DNA of 64,000 bases from Chersky-840 sp963848335 (GCA_963848335.1 CAWKDD010000003.1:310001-374000), one strand, 5' to 3'. Numbered from the stretch's first letter, positions 33,223-43,341 are shown. A program made the numbers and translations. The notes: generated by a model not told the origin, from the sequence alone.

Positions 33223-34978
33223 GTGCTAACCAGCCGCGAGAGCGCCCCCGGGGAACATCTCGCCGGTCTCGACGTCACCACCACACCGTCACAGGCGCCC
33301 GACACCCGCGGCCTGTACATGCTCGAGCGCGGGGGCTGGAGCCTGGTGTGGCTGGCCGTGCTCACCGGGGGTGTCGACGTCTGGGGCTTCTGGTGGTCGT
33401 CCCCGTTCATCGTCGCCCTCGCCCCTCTGATGATCCTGAGCGGCCTCGTCGGGACGGCGGCGTGCTGGCTCACCCGCAGTCCCCGGTCCCGCCTGTTCCA
33501 GGGCCTGGCCTTCGTCGCCGTGATGGTGACCGTCGTGTTCCCCCAAGCCATCGAGATCCACACGCGGAGGTTCTACACAACGGACTCGGCCGCCTTCGAG
33601 CACGTGGCGGCGCGGGCGCTTCTGCACGGTTCCGATCCCTATGTCGTGTCGATGTCTCCGGCCGCCCAGCTCCTCAAGGTGCCCGCCCAGTTCTGGACCT
33701 ACACCGTCAGCGGAGGCCACGTCTCGCAGTTCTCGTACCCGGCCGGATCGTTCCTCGCCGATTTCCCCGCCATGGCGCTGGGCCTTCACCACGCCGTCGT
33801 CGACTGGATGGACCTGCTGGCATGGCTGGTGTCGGGTGTGCTGCTCTTCGTGCTCCTGCCCTCGTCGTTCCGGTGGTTGGCGGGGCTCGTGGTACTGACA
33901 CCGACCTTGCTGGGTTCGTTCAGCTCCGGTGAGACCGACGCCATGTTCGTGCCGTTCCTGATCCTGGCGGTATGGCGCTGGGACCGGTTCGGCCAGGACC
34001 GTCACGCCGGCCTCGCCCGCTGGATCGGACCGATCGCCCTCGGGCTCGCCTGCTCCATCAAACAGACTCCTTGGTTCTGCGTACCCCTGTTGGTGATCGG
34101 GGTGTTCCTCGAGGCTCGGCTGGCGGGAAGGCCGGCCCCCGCCCTGGCACTGCGCTACCTGCTCACCGTCCTGGCCGTCTTCAGTGCCGTGAACCTCCCG
34201 TTCGTCGTCTGGCAACCAACGGCGTGGTTCCACGGCACCCTGGTCCCTTTCGTGGGTGGCCTCGTGGCCGACGGGCAGGGACTCGTCAGCCTGGCGACCC
34301 ATGGGATCACCGGTGGTGTCGACCTGACGATGCTCAGCGTCGCCGGCGCCCTGGCCCTCGTCGGCGTGACGTGCGCCTTCGCCGTCTGGTACCCCGGTCT
34401 CAAGCGCATCTGGCTCTTGCTCATGCCGATCCCACTGTTCTTCTCGCCTCGGAGCCTGTCGAGCTACCTGACCGACCTCTTCCCCGCTGCCATCGTGGCT
34501 GCCCTCTCGGTACGGGGCGTCTCCCGGAGCACGTCGGTGCTGCCCTCCGCGGGGCCACGTCACAAGGTGGTGCCGGCCCTGGCCGTGGGCCTACCGACGT
34601 TGGGAGTGGTGATCGCTTCGGTTCTCGCCTTCCTGGCGCCGCCGTTGGAGCTGACGGTACGCAGCGTGGCGCTGTCGCACGGCGGCAGGGTCGTGGATGC
34701 CGTGCGCGTCTCGGTGCACAACCGGACCGACGCCGCCGTCACCCCGCACTTCATGGTCAACACCGGCAACAATCCCCACGGCTTCTGGGCCCCTTCGGAC
34801 CACGGGACGTGTGGTGGTGCGAGCCGGCGGATCGGACACCGTGACCCTGTACCCACCGGTACAGACCTACGCCCCTCAACCCGGCGCCCTGTGGCTCGTG
34901 GAGGCCTACACCGGAGGGCCCTCGTGGTTGAGCACGTCGCCATTGCAGACGTTCCCGCCAGCGGTGGGGAACCCCTAG
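33223..34978 (+). CDS. GT-C/DUF2029-like membrane glycosyltransferase with apparent frameshift
   Basis: About 584 residues after repair. Roughly ten membrane segments alternate with loops. LHGSDPYVVS and FSSGETDAMF are the kind of lumenal and central motifs seen in polyprenyl-phosphate mannosyltransferase-like families, and SIKQTPWFCVPLL is the KQ motif also present at 58.1 kb. A soluble C-terminal domain follows. The frame breaks in a GGG run (34804-34806): after APSDHG, dropping one G gives RVVVRAGGSDTVTLYPP and a stop at 34978. Without repair it runs falsely into the next gene. Start GTG 33223. The sugar and acceptor are unknown. Confidence 0.7.
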
Positions 34979-35154
34979 CACGACACAGCGCGTGCTCGAT
35001 TCCCGGGGCCCGGACCCCTGATCGGGGCGGGGCCGAGTTCCGGGGGGTGGCATATAGGCTGAGGAGCCCGGCATCGGCGTCCGACACCATCGGGTACGAC
35101 CCCGAACACGGACCGCCGGATGAGGAACCGCCACAACCAGAACAGGGACCGGAC

Positions 35155-35910
35155 GTGCCCTCCAGGGACTACTTTCCGCCGAGCCGCCAGAGCAGAGACC
35201 GCCGCCGTACCCGCTGGATCATCATCGGGATCCTCGCCGTCATCGCCGTCTTGCTCGTCGTGTTCCCCAGTGCGCTCAGCACAGGTGGGAAGTCGGACAA
35301 GGCCCTGAGCACGACGACGACGGCGATCACGATCTCGCACGTCACACACGTCTACGAGGCCGTCCTCGCTCAATACGACGCCGCACTGGTGTCCCCCAAC
35401 GTCGTGATCGCCAGCGCCACGGCAGACATCGCCAAGCAACAGCAACGGGTACAGAGCGATGCCGCCAGCTACAGCTTCCACGAGTCGGGAGACGAGTGTG
35501 CGGGGGACGCGCTCAGCCCCGGCCTCTACCAGATCTGTGTCACCGGGGAGCAGCAGAGTGCTCAGAGTGCTCTCAGCGACCAGAACGCCGCCAACCAGGC
35601 GGAGAAGTCGGACGTGTCCCGGCAGGTGACGAGCGTCCAGGAGATCGAGGCGGCGATCACCGCATTCGCGCAACAGCTCCAAGGCATCACCTGGCCGTCC
35701 TCGGTCCCACCCGCCGTGGCGGGCCTGGAACAGGCGCTCGACGGTTACCGCAATGCCTACGCGCAAAGCGCGACCGATCTCACCGCCGGCAAACCCATCT
35801 CCACCGGCGCTCCGGCCGTCGCCGCGGCGGCGTCGGCGCTCGACACCCAGCTGGGCACCATGGCGACGACGTTGGGCATCCCGACCACCACGAAGCCCCC
35901 GACCGGCTGA
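35155..35910 (+). CDS. Single-pass membrane protein with extracytoplasmic coiled-coil-like domain
   Basis: 251 residues from GTG 35155. A short charged N-terminus (RQSRDRRRTR) leads to one membrane segment (WIIIGILAVIAVLLVVF, about 21-37). The remaining 210 residues are outside: Ala/Gln/Ser-rich helices (AKQQQRVQSDAASYSF), two cysteines (DECAGDAL and YQICVT) that may form a disulfide, and a Thr/Pro tail. No enzyme motif. It follows the GT-C gene by 176 bp in the same direction. The start is uncertain because the frame is open upstream. Function unknown. Confidence 0.65.
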   Translation: MPSRDYFPPSRQSRDRRRTRWIIIGILAVIAVLLVVFPSALSTGGKSDKALSTTTTAITISHVTHVYEAVLAQYDAALVSPNVVIASATADIAKQQQRVQSDAASYSFHESGDECAGDALSPGLYQICVTGEQQSAQSALSDQNAANQAEKSDVSRQVTSVQEIEAAITAFAQQLQGITWPSSVPPAVAGLEQALDGYRNAYAQSATDLTAGKPISTGAPAVAAAASALDTQLGTMATTLGIPTTTKPPTG

Positions 35911-35967
35911 GGCCTGTGACCCCCGCGTGCCACGCACACGGCGCGCCCGAGTGGTACCCGGCAGCGA

Positions 35968-36741
35968 CTACAGGCCGCGCAGCTTGAACTGGGCGCCCGC
36001 CGGGTCCATGACCGTGGCCAGGCGCCCGTAGGGGGTGTCCTCGGCGGCCATCACGACCGAGCCGCCGAGGGCCTCGACCTTGGCCACGGTGAGGTCGGGG
36101 TCCTCGACCTTCCAGTACACCCACCAGTGGGCCGGCGCACCCTCGGGGAGGAAGCCCGAGGCGTCCAAGATCCCGGCCAGGTCGTCCTCGCCGCCGGGCT
36201 CGCGCACGGTGGTGTAACGGAATTCGTCACTGTCACCGACGGCGTTGGCGTCGAGGCGGAACACCGATCGGTAGAAGGCGACAGCTCGGGCGTGGTCCCG
36301 GGTGTGCAGCTCGAACCAACTCGGTGCGCCGTTCTCGTCGAGGACGGTGAACCCGGGGAACGTCCCGGGCTGCCAGGCGCCGACCTGGGCGCCGGTGGGG
36401 TCGACAAGCACCGCCTGGGTGCCGAGATCGGCCACGGGCATGATCGGTCCGACGACCTGGGCGCCCTCGGCCTCGGCCGCCTCGACGGCCTTGGCGATGT
36501 CGTCGGTCTGCAGGTAGACCTTCCAGGTGTTGTCGGCGGGCACGTCACCCATGGCACCCATGGCGCCCGCGATCGGCACGCCGTTGCGGGTGAACATGAA
36601 GTACCCGCCGAATTCCGGGCTCGGCTCCTGGGCCTCCCAACCGAAGAGCCCGCTGTAGAACCTGCGACTGCCCTCGACGTCGGAAGTCCACAGATCGGCC
36701 CAGCACGGCGATCCGATGGGGGCACGGTCACGGATGGGCAT
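35968..36741 (-). CDS. Two-module VOC family protein
   Basis: 257 residues containing two tandem VOC modules: residues 8-125 (PCWADLWTSDVEGSRRFYSGLFGWE ... LVDPTGAQVGAWQPG) and 135-257 (PSWFELHTRDHARAVAFYRSVF ... VMDPAGAQFKLRGL). Duplicated VOC proteins of this size are common in actinobacteria and often lack a complete metal site; here the modules retain Glu/His only partly. ATG 36741 follows GAGGAGG. The substrate is unknown. Confidence 0.87.
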   Translation of the reverse strand: MPIRDRAPIGSPCWADLWTSDVEGSRRFYSGLFGWEAQEPSPEFGGYFMFTRNGVPIAGAMGAMGDVPADNTWKVYLQTDDIAKAVEAAEAEGAQVVGPIMPVADLGTQAVLVDPTGAQVGAWQPGTFPGFTVLDENGAPSWFELHTRDHARAVAFYRSVFRLDANAVGDSDEFRYTTVREPGGEDDLAGILDASGFLPEGAPAHWWVYWKVEDPDLTVAKVEALGGSVVMAAEDTPYGRLATVMDPAGAQFKLRGL

Positions 36742-36824
36742 GGCTCCTCCTCGAGCTCGGTGGGTCGTTCAACAGCTTCGACGGGCCAGGGACTCGGAAA
36801 TCATCGCCCTACCCGTCAGAGGGC

Positions 36825-37226
36825 TCACGCCCGAGGGACGTACGCACCCCGGCCCATGGCGGCACTGTCGAAGGGATCGGCGCTCTCGTCGACGCCCCCC
36901 ACGACCTCGGTCACCCAGTCGAGGCGGCCCCGCAGGATACGGTCCACCCCCCCCTGCAGGGTCGCCGACGAGATGGCGCACGAACTGCAGGCGCCCTGGA
37001 GCTGCACCTCGACGACACCGGACTCCACGTCGAACGATACGAGCTCGAGGTCCCCACCGTCGGCCTGCACCGCCGGGCGCATCAACTCGATGAGCGACCG
37101 CAGCTCCGCCTCGCGCTCGGCGCGGACCTCGTCGCTCACCCCGGCCGCAGCCGACCCGGGATCGTCGGACATCTCGGCCCGACCCGGGTCCGAGGGTGAG
37201 GGGCCGGCTTCGCTCGGTTCGGGCAC
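36825..37226 (-). CDS. NifU C-terminal domain protein (Fe-S cluster scaffold/carrier)
   Basis: 133 residues. The NifU-like core (about 40-120) has LIELMRPAVQADGGDLELVSFD and the cluster-binding LQGACSSCAISSATLQGGVDRIL with CxxC. Such proteins hold or deliver a [4Fe-4S] cluster to client enzymes. GTG 37226 is preferred because CACAAT lies 6 nt upstream, matching the leaderless pattern; ATG 37172 (MSDDPGSA) is an alternative that still contains the whole domain. Divergent from the LLM oxidoreductase. Clients nearby could include the WhiB or Rieske proteins, but this is speculation. Confidence 0.87.
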   Translation of the reverse strand: MPEPSEAGPSPSDPGRAEMSDDPGSAAAGVSDEVRAEREAELRSLIELMRPAVQADGGDLELVSFDVESGVVEVQLQGACSSCAISSATLQGGVDRILRGRLDWVTEVVGGVDESADPFDSAAMGRGAYVPRA

Positions 37227-37382
37227 CTCTCCATTGTGCCGTGCGGTCGACCGTGTCGTGCCGAACCCCGGCATCGGACCGACTGTGCACCCCTTCGGGG
37301 CCCGATCCGGCCCCGTTTCCTCGGGCGGGGACGGGGCCCGGATCTGACGCTCCGTCACAAATGGCGCCGGATACCATGCGGC

Positions 37383-38459
37383 GTGCCCTCCGACACCCCG
37401 GTAGCGCCCGCCTACCAGGTGCCGGGCCCGGTCACGGGGAGGGTCGGCCTCATCCTCCCGACGTTCCCGCAACACACCCCTGGTCTGCCCGACGCCGCGG
37501 CCCTGGCCGACCTGTGCCGCCAGGCCGAAGCGGGAGGGGCAGGAGCCCTGTGGGTCTGCGACCACCTCTTCTGGCACGGGCCCGCGCTCGAGGCGCTCAG
37601 TGCCCTCGGGGTCGCCGCCACCGCCACCCGCCGCGCCGGCATCGGGACCTGCGTCTTGCAATTGCCGCTGCGCCACCCCCCGTCGGTGGCCAAGGAGGCG
37701 GCCGCTCTGGCCCACTTGTCGGGAGGTCGCCTGGTGCTGGGCGTGGGTGTGGGCACCCACGCCGGCGAGTACGCCGCGGCCGGCGTCCCCTTCGCCACCC
37801 GCGGCAGACGGCTCGACGAGGGGATCGACGCCCTGCGCCGGGCGTGGACGGTCTGCCCCGGGGCGCGCTATTCGCAACTGCCTGCCGCCCACCCCGTGCC
37901 GGTGTGGGTCGGGGGGTCCAGCGAAGCGGCATTGCGGCGCGCGGCACGACGTGGCGACGGGTGGATCCCGTTGTTCCTGGCACCCGACGAGTACGGGGCG
38001 GCCCTGGGGCGCCTGGACAAGGAAGCCGAGCGCGCCGGGCGCGATCCGGACGCGCTGGCGCGTGCGGTGGTGGTCTTCGTCTCGGTGGGCGGGGTCGGTG
38101 CCCAGGAGCGAGGGCTGTCGTGGATGGCTTCGCTCTACGGTCTCCCGGCACGCTCGTTCGCGCGGCACCTCGTGTCGGGGAGCGCCCGGAGGTGTGCGAC
38201 GGCGGTGGCTCGGTTCGCCGACGCCGGGGCGCAACACGTGGCGGTCTTCGTGACCTCAGACGACCCGCTGGTACAGTTCGAGGACCTGGCCGGCGAGCTC
38301 GCAGGTCTCGTCCCGTCGCACAGCCCAGCGCCGGACGCGCCGCCCACGGCGAACGGCGGAGGCGGTGCACGTCCCGTCGTGGTGCGCGGTTCGCAGCTGC
38401 TGGTCGACGTCGAATCGGCCCCCGTGGCTACGGAGGCCGAAGACCCGGTTCGGAGGTGA
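37383..38459 (+). CDS. LLM-class flavin-dependent oxidoreductase (luciferase-like)
   Basis: 358 residues with the bacterial-luciferase TIM barrel: GRVGLILPTFPQ, WVCDHLFWHGPALEALSALGVAA, LGVGVGTHAGEYAAAGVPFATRG and PVWVGGSSEAALRRAARRGDGW. Actinobacterial members often use F420 rather than FMN; nothing here decides between them. GTG 37383 has TACCAT (37372-37377) 5 nt upstream. The thiolase starts 7 bp after its stop, so they are co-transcribed. Confidence 0.88.
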   Translation: MPSDTPVAPAYQVPGPVTGRVGLILPTFPQHTPGLPDAAALADLCRQAEAGGAGALWVCDHLFWHGPALEALSALGVAATATRRAGIGTCVLQLPLRHPPSVAKEAAALAHLSGGRLVLGVGVGTHAGEYAAAGVPFATRGRRLDEGIDALRRAWTVCPGARYSQLPAAHPVPVWVGGSSEAALRRAARRGDGWIPLFLAPDEYGAALGRLDKEAERAGRDPDALARAVVVFVSVGGVGAQERGLSWMASLYGLPARSFARHLVSGSARRCATAVARFADAGAQHVAVFVTSDDPLVQFEDLAGELAGLVPSHSPAPDAPPTANGGGGARPVVVRGSQLLVDVESAPVATEAEDPVRR

Positions 38460-38466
38460 GGCCGTC

Positions 38467-39636
38467 GTGCAACAGGATGTGAGCATCGTCGGGATAGGGA
38501 TGACGCCCATGGACCGGCGCGACCTCACTCCCGAGGTCATGGCAGGCCAAGCGGTGAGAGCCGCGCTGGCCGATGCCGGCATGTCGGCGACCGACGTGGG
38601 TCTCGTCATCTCGGCCAACGCCCTGGGCGGCCGGCTCTGCGACCAGGGATGCATCCGCGGCCAGAGCTGGCTCCGGGACGTCGACCTCGGCACCGCCGGC
38701 ATCGTCAACGTGGACAACTCCTGTGCCGGCGGGTCGTCGGCCATGCACCTCGGCGTGCTGGCGGCACGGGCGGGGCAGTCACCGGTGCTGGTGGTGGGCG
38801 TCGAGAAGATGTGGACCGGCCGACGGGGCGAGACCATCGCCGGGATCGAGGACGGGTTGCCCTCCGACGAGCGGGCGGAGCTGCGCGTCAGCCTCGAGAA
38901 CGACGCCGGCAGCGTGCTCATGGCACTCAACGCCACGTGGGTCCGTCATCAGATCGAGTCCCGGGGCACCACTCCCCAGCAGATCGCGGCGGCAGCGGCC
39001 AAGGCCCGCCGGTGCGGGTCGCGCAACCCGCTGGCCCAGTTCAGGACGCCGGTCACCGTCGAGGAGGTCCTCGCCTCACCTGAGGTGGTCGCGCCCTTGA
39101 CCCGGCTCATGTGCTCGTCGTTCACCGACGGAGCCGCGGCGGCGGTCCTCTCGGCCGGCACCGCCCCCGGCGCGCCCCGGGTCCGGGCCAGCTTGCTGCG
39201 CTCGGGCAACGGGGAGCTCGACTACCACGACCGGCTGCGCGAGACCGCCGACGAGGCCTGGAAGGACGCCGGGGTGGGCCCCGGGGACATCGACGTCGTC
39301 GAGTTGCACGACGCCACCAGCGCCGAGGAGCTCTACGCCCTCGAATCCCTGGGCTTCTTCCCTGCCGGGGAGGCCGGGGCGGCAACCGTGGCGGGCGACA
39401 CCGACGTGGGTGGGCGCCGGGTGTGCGTGAACCCGAGCGGCGGCCTCGTCGCCCGCGGCCACCCCCTCGGGGCCACCGGCATCTGCCAGATCGCCGAGCT
39501 CGTGGCCCAGCTGCGGGGCACGGCCACGGGCCGCCAGGTCCCCGAGCCCCGTCTGGCCATGGCCGTCAACACCGGCGGGATCATGTCGGGCAAGGACACC
39601 GCCCTTGTCGCCGTGCACGTCCTCGAACGAAACTGA
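38467..39636 (+). CDS. Thiolase family protein (lipid-transfer/SCP2-type acetyl-CoA acyltransferase)
   Basis: 389 residues. The nucleophile Cys86 lies in NVDNSCAGGSSAMHLG. Later motifs are VVELHDATSAEELY and GGLVARGHPLGATGICQ, with the His of the GHPLGATG loop. The spacing is that of thiolase-like lipid-transfer proteins in lipid and sterol side-chain degradation rather than FadA. GTG 38467 has a GGAGGTGAG site. It sits between the LLM oxidoreductase and FabH, with 6-7 bp gaps on each side. Confidence 0.88.
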   Translation: MQQDVSIVGIGMTPMDRRDLTPEVMAGQAVRAALADAGMSATDVGLVISANALGGRLCDQGCIRGQSWLRDVDLGTAGIVNVDNSCAGGSSAMHLGVLAARAGQSPVLVVGVEKMWTGRRGETIAGIEDGLPSDERAELRVSLENDAGSVLMALNATWVRHQIESRGTTPQQIAAAAAKARRCGSRNPLAQFRTPVTVEEVLASPEVVAPLTRLMCSSFTDGAAAAVLSAGTAPGAPRVRASLLRSGNGELDYHDRLRETADEAWKDAGVGPGDIDVVELHDATSAEELYALESLGFFPAGEAGAATVAGDTDVGGRRVCVNPSGGLVARGHPLGATGICQIAELVAQLRGTATGRQVPEPRLAMAVNTGGIMSGKDTALVAVHVLERN

Positions 39637-39642
39637 CACCTC

Positions 39643-40569
39643 ATGCCTGGAGCAGTCGTCACCGGATGGGGCATCGCCGTCCCCGACAAGATCGTCACCA
39701 ACGAGGACCTGTCCGCTCGCCTGGATACGAGCGACGAGTGGATCACCGAGCGCACCGGGATCCGTGAACGCCGGATCGGGGGCACCACGGCCGAGCTGGC
39801 CATCGCCGCCGGTGCCCAGGCACTGGCACGGGCCGGTCGCACCGGCGCGGACGTCGACGTACTCGTGCTCGCCACCTCCACCCCCGACGCGCTCGTGCCG
39901 GGAACCTCGGCCACGGTTCAAGAGGGCCTCGGCGTCCGAGGCGGTGCCTTCGACGTCAACGCGGCGTGTTCGGGGTTCGTCTACGCCCTCGTCGCCGCGC
40001 ACGGGCTGGTGCTGGCGGGGGCCCGACGCGTGCTCGTCATCGGCAGCGAGACCCTCTCGCACATCACGGACTGGGACGACCGCAGCATCGCCGTCTTGGT
40101 GGGTGACGGGGCCGGCGCGGTGCTGCTCGAGGCCACCGAGGGGCCCGGCGAGCTGCTGGCCTGGGATCTCGGTGCCGACGGGTCCCTGCGCCACCTGTTG
40201 AAATGCGACCACGGCGGCTACCTCTACATGAACGGCAAGGAGATCTTCCGCCATGCGGTGCGTGTGATCGTCGAATCGTCTCTCAGCGCCCTCGGCAAGG
40301 CCGGGTTGGGGCCTGGTGACGTCGACCTCTTCGTCCCGCACCAGGCCAACGCCCGCATCATCACCGCCGCCAGCCACCGGCTCGGGATCCCCGACGACCG
40401 CTGCGTGGTGACGATCGACCGTTACGGCAACACCTCCTCGGCATCGATCCCCCTGGCTCTGGCCGACGCGCTCGAGACGGGTCGGCTCCGCCCGGGCAAC
40501 CTGGTCCTCCTGTCGGGATTCGGAGGCGGGATGACATGGGCGAGCGCCGTCCTACGATGGGGAGGATGA
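39643..40569 (+). CDS. fabH: 3-oxoacyl-ACP synthase III family protein (FabH-like)
   Basis: 308 residues of thiolase fold. The Cys-His-Asn triad is complete: C109 (NAACSGF), H233 (VPHQANARI) and N263 (YGNTSSAS). The N-terminal DEWITERTGIRERR is canonical. It would condense an acyl-CoA primer with malonyl-ACP to begin fatty-acid or polyketide synthesis. It is not next to acpP or fabD here, so a specialised rather than housekeeping role is possible. The nucleotidyltransferase overlaps its stop as ATGA. Confidence 0.9.
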   Translation: MPGAVVTGWGIAVPDKIVTNEDLSARLDTSDEWITERTGIRERRIGGTTAELAIAAGAQALARAGRTGADVDVLVLATSTPDALVPGTSATVQEGLGVRGGAFDVNAACSGFVYALVAAHGLVLAGARRVLVIGSETLSHITDWDDRSIAVLVGDGAGAVLLEATEGPGELLAWDLGADGSLRHLLKCDHGGYLYMNGKEIFRHAVRVIVESSLSALGKAGLGPGDVDLFVPHQANARIITAASHRLGIPDDRCVVTIDRYGNTSSASIPLALADALETGRLRPGNLVLLSGFGGGMTWASAVLRWGG

Positions 40570-41495
40570 CGACGGGGGGCTCCGAAGACCTGCCGGTCCT
40601 GGTGGTCCTGGCCGCCGGCATGGCCAAGCGCTACGGCGGGTGCAAGCCGTTGGCCCCGGTGGGGCTGCACGGCGAAGCGGTGATCGACCTCATCGCCGGA
40701 GACGCGGTGTCCGCCGGGTTCGGAGAGGTCGTCCTGGTCCTGGGCCCCCAGACGGGGCCCGCCATCCGGTACCACGTGCGCCGGTGCTTCCCGAGCTGGC
40801 TGAGTGTGTCCTTCACCGAGCAGCGCGTGCCGCTCGGCACCGCGCACGCGGTGCTGTGCGCCCGCAAGCACGTCGGTGACGGCCCCTTCGCCGTGGTGAA
40901 CGCCGACGACGTCTACGGCGCGCCGGCGATGGCCCTGCTCGCCACCCGGCTCGCCGAGGGCCATGAACACGCCATCGTGGCCTACCAGCTGCGCGACACC
41001 ATCGTGGCTGACGCCCCCGTGACCAGGGGCACCTGCGAGGTCGGGCCCGACGGGCACCTGGTGCGTCTCGTGGAGCGGCGCGCCGTGGCCAGGCGCCCCG
41101 ACGGGAACTTCGACGCCGGCGACGGCCTCGAGCCCGCATCGCTGCCGGGCGACACCCCGGTGTCGATGAACCTGTGGGGATTCCAGCCCTCGATCTGGCC
41201 CGTGCTCGAAGCCGCCGTGCTCGACGCCCATCCGTCGGTGTCTCCCGACGGTGCTGTCCCCGATCCCTCCGCACTCACCAGCGACGCCGAAGTGCTGTTG
41301 CCCGAGGTGGTGGGCGACATGATCGCCGGGGGCAGGGACCGGGCCGACGGGGTCGCGGCGGTGCGCGTGCTCGACGGCCCGGGGCGCTGCATCGGCGTCA
41401 CCCACGCCGACGACCTCCCGGTCGTGCGCAACGAGCTCGCCCTCATGGTGGCCCAGGGCTTACGCCCCGAGGGCCCCTGGGACCCGGCGGACTGA
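40566..41495 (+). CDS. Nucleotidyltransferase family protein (sugar-1-phosphate type)
   Basis: 309 residues. The nucleotide-binding N-terminus reads VVLAAGMAKRYGGCKPLAPVG, close to the LxAGxGxR...KP motif of NDP-sugar pyrophosphorylases. AVVNADDVYGAPA holds the metal-binding Asp. It would couple an NTP to a sugar-phosphate or similar. ATG 40566 overlaps the fabH stop (ATGA). The next gene is a GH20 glycosidase, so the pair may connect amino-sugar metabolism with the lipid genes upstream. Confidence 0.87.
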   Translation: MTTGGSEDLPVLVVLAAGMAKRYGGCKPLAPVGLHGEAVIDLIAGDAVSAGFGEVVLVLGPQTGPAIRYHVRRCFPSWLSVSFTEQRVPLGTAHAVLCARKHVGDGPFAVVNADDVYGAPAMALLATRLAEGHEHAIVAYQLRDTIVADAPVTRGTCEVGPDGHLVRLVERRAVARRPDGNFDAGDGLEPASLPGDTPVSMNLWGFQPSIWPVLEAAVLDAHPSVSPDGAVPDPSALTSDAEVLLPEVVGDMIAGGRDRADGVAAVRVLDGPGRCIGVTHADDLPVVRNELALMVAQGLRPEGPWDPAD

Positions 41496-41512
41496 ACCCG
41501 ACCCCGGGACCT

Positions 41513-41533
41513 GGACCCCGGACCCCGGACCCC
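41513..41533 (+). repeat. Three tandem GGACCCC heptamers
   Basis: Three perfect 7-bp units (41513-41519, 41520-41526, 41527-41533) occupy the short gap before the GH20 gene, just upstream of its ribosome binding region. Copy number could vary by slippage. Confidence 0.8.
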
Positions 41534-41544
41534 GGAGCGACGCC

Positions 41545-43311
41545 GTGGACCGCGAACCCGCCCTGCTGCCTCGGCCCCGCTCCTACCAGGGCGCCCCCGA
41601 CGGCGCCGTAGTGCCCGACGGCGCGCCGGTCGAGCACCTCGACGCGACGCTCCCGCCCCAGGGATACCGCCTGGAGGTGGACGAGCACGGCGTGCGGGTG
41701 TGGGGCGCGGACCAAGCCGGACTGCGCCACGGGCGCGCCACCCTGGCCCAGCTACGCCACCTCGCCGACACGGGCGAGGGCGGCGGCGTCCCGACCTTGC
41801 CGGCGTGCCGCATCGATGACTGGCCGGACTTCGCCGTGCGTGGCGTCATGCTGGACGTGTCGCGCGACCGGGTACCAACCCTGCAGTCGTTGCGCGCTGT
41901 GGTGGACCGGTTGGCGTCGTGGAAGATCAACCAGCTCCAGCTGTACATGGAGCACACCTTCGCCTACGCGGGCCACGAGGACGTGTGGCGCGGTGCCGAC
42001 CCCTACACCGCCGACGACATGCACGCCCTCGACGACCATTGCCGGTCGCGGGGCGTGGAGCTGGTGGCCAACCAGAACACGTTGGGCCATTTCGAGCGAT
42101 GGCTGCGCCTCGACCGGTACCGGCCTCTGGCCATCGCTCCCGACGGCTTCGACTGGATCATGGGGATCCGTCGTCCGCCGCTCACGCTGGACCCGGCCAA
42201 TCCCGCCGCGTTCGCGCTCGTCTCCGACCTCCTCGCCCAGCTCGTCCCCCAGCTCCGCAGCACCCGGGTCCACGTCGGCATGGACGAGCCCTGGGAGCTC
42301 AGCTCGGACCGACGAGGTGAATGGGCGCAATGGCTGGGCGCGCTGCGGGACCTGCCCGTCCTCGATGGCCGGGAGCTGCTCGTGTGGGGCGACGTGCCCG
42401 CCGCGCACGACGACCTCGTGGCCGGGCTCCCCGACGGAGTCACGCTGTGCGAGTGGGGGTACGAGGACAACCACCCCTTCGACGAGCGCGCCGGGCGCCT
42501 CGAGCAGGCCGGCGTGCCCTTCTGGGTGTGCCCGGGCACCTCGAGCTGGATGTCGTTGGCGGGACGGGTCGACAACATGATCGGGAACATCAGGGCCGCA
42601 GCAGCGGCCGGTGCCGCCCACGGCGCGGGCGGGCTCCTGGTCACCGACTGGGGCGACATGGGCCACCACCAGCAGGCGTACGTGAGCGACCCCGGCTTCG
42701 CCACCGCCGCCGCCTTCGGATGGTGTGCCGACACCCACGCCGGGCTCGACCCCGACACCCTCGGCACCCTGCTCGACGTGCACTGCTACGACGACCCCGC
42801 AGGCGAGACGGGGCGGGCGGTCATCGGGCTCGGTCGGGCCTGCCGCATGGTGGGTCCACAGCTCCCGAACATGTCGGCTCTGGCGCTGCCCTTCCTCCTC
42901 CCCCAGTGGCCCATGGGCAAGGCCATGACCAAGGGACTCGTCCCCGCCGAGCTCCAGGCGGTGCAGGCCCTTGCCGACGAGACGACGTCCGCGCTGGGCC
43001 GGGCCCGGCCTCGGCGCCCCGACGGTCGGCTCGTGATCGACGAGATCGCCGCCACCGCGGCCTTCCTCGGCCTGGCCTGCCACGACGCCGGCCTCCGTCT
43101 CGGCGGCGACGGCACCCTGGAATCGGTGCCGAGCTCGGACCGCGACGTCCTGGCGGCCAAGCTCACCTCCTGTGTGGAGGAGTACCGCCGGCTCTGGCTC
43201 GAGCGCTTCCGGCCCGGCGGGCTCTCCGACAGCACGGCGTGGTTCGAGCACCTGCTCGACTGCTACCGCACCGGCCGGGCCGACCGTGCCTGGTTCGGCC
43301 CTTACGGTTGA
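41545..43311 (+). CDS. Glycoside hydrolase family 20 (beta-N-acetylhexosaminidase-like) protein
   Basis: 588 residues. An N-terminal alpha/beta domain (about 1-90: GYRLEVDEHGVRVWGADQAGLRHG) precedes the GH20 barrel, which opens with FAVRGVMLDVSRDRVPT. The catalytic pair D247-E248 lies in HVGMDEPWE. GH20 enzymes use the substrate N-acetyl group in catalysis. VCPGTSSWMS and LVTDWGDMGHHQ are further active-site strands. No signal peptide is seen, so it probably acts on cytosolic glycans or recycled cell-wall muropeptides. GTG 41545 has GGAG 8 nt upstream. Confidence 0.88.
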   Translation: MDREPALLPRPRSYQGAPDGAVVPDGAPVEHLDATLPPQGYRLEVDEHGVRVWGADQAGLRHGRATLAQLRHLADTGEGGGVPTLPACRIDDWPDFAVRGVMLDVSRDRVPTLQSLRAVVDRLASWKINQLQLYMEHTFAYAGHEDVWRGADPYTADDMHALDDHCRSRGVELVANQNTLGHFERWLRLDRYRPLAIAPDGFDWIMGIRRPPLTLDPANPAAFALVSDLLAQLVPQLRSTRVHVGMDEPWELSSDRRGEWAQWLGALRDLPVLDGRELLVWGDVPAAHDDLVAGLPDGVTLCEWGYEDNHPFDERAGRLEQAGVPFWVCPGTSSWMSLAGRVDNMIGNIRAAAAAGAAHGAGGLLVTDWGDMGHHQQAYVSDPGFATAAAFGWCADTHAGLDPDTLGTLLDVHCYDDPAGETGRAVIGLGRACRMVGPQLPNMSALALPFLLPQWPMGKAMTKGLVPAELQAVQALADETTSALGRARPRRPDGRLVIDEIAATAAFLGLACHDAGLRLGGDGTLESVPSSDRDVLAAKLTSCVEEYRRLWLERFRPGGLSDSTAWFEHLLDCYRTGRADRAWFGPYG

Positions 43312-43341
43312 GGACCCGGAGCCACGGCGCCGGGCGCCCGA

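Noticed and set aside
33223..35910. A single 895-residue membrane protein
   Set aside because: After 34804 the frame is nonsense until the 35155 gene; the real C-terminus of the first protein lies in another frame and stops at 34978.
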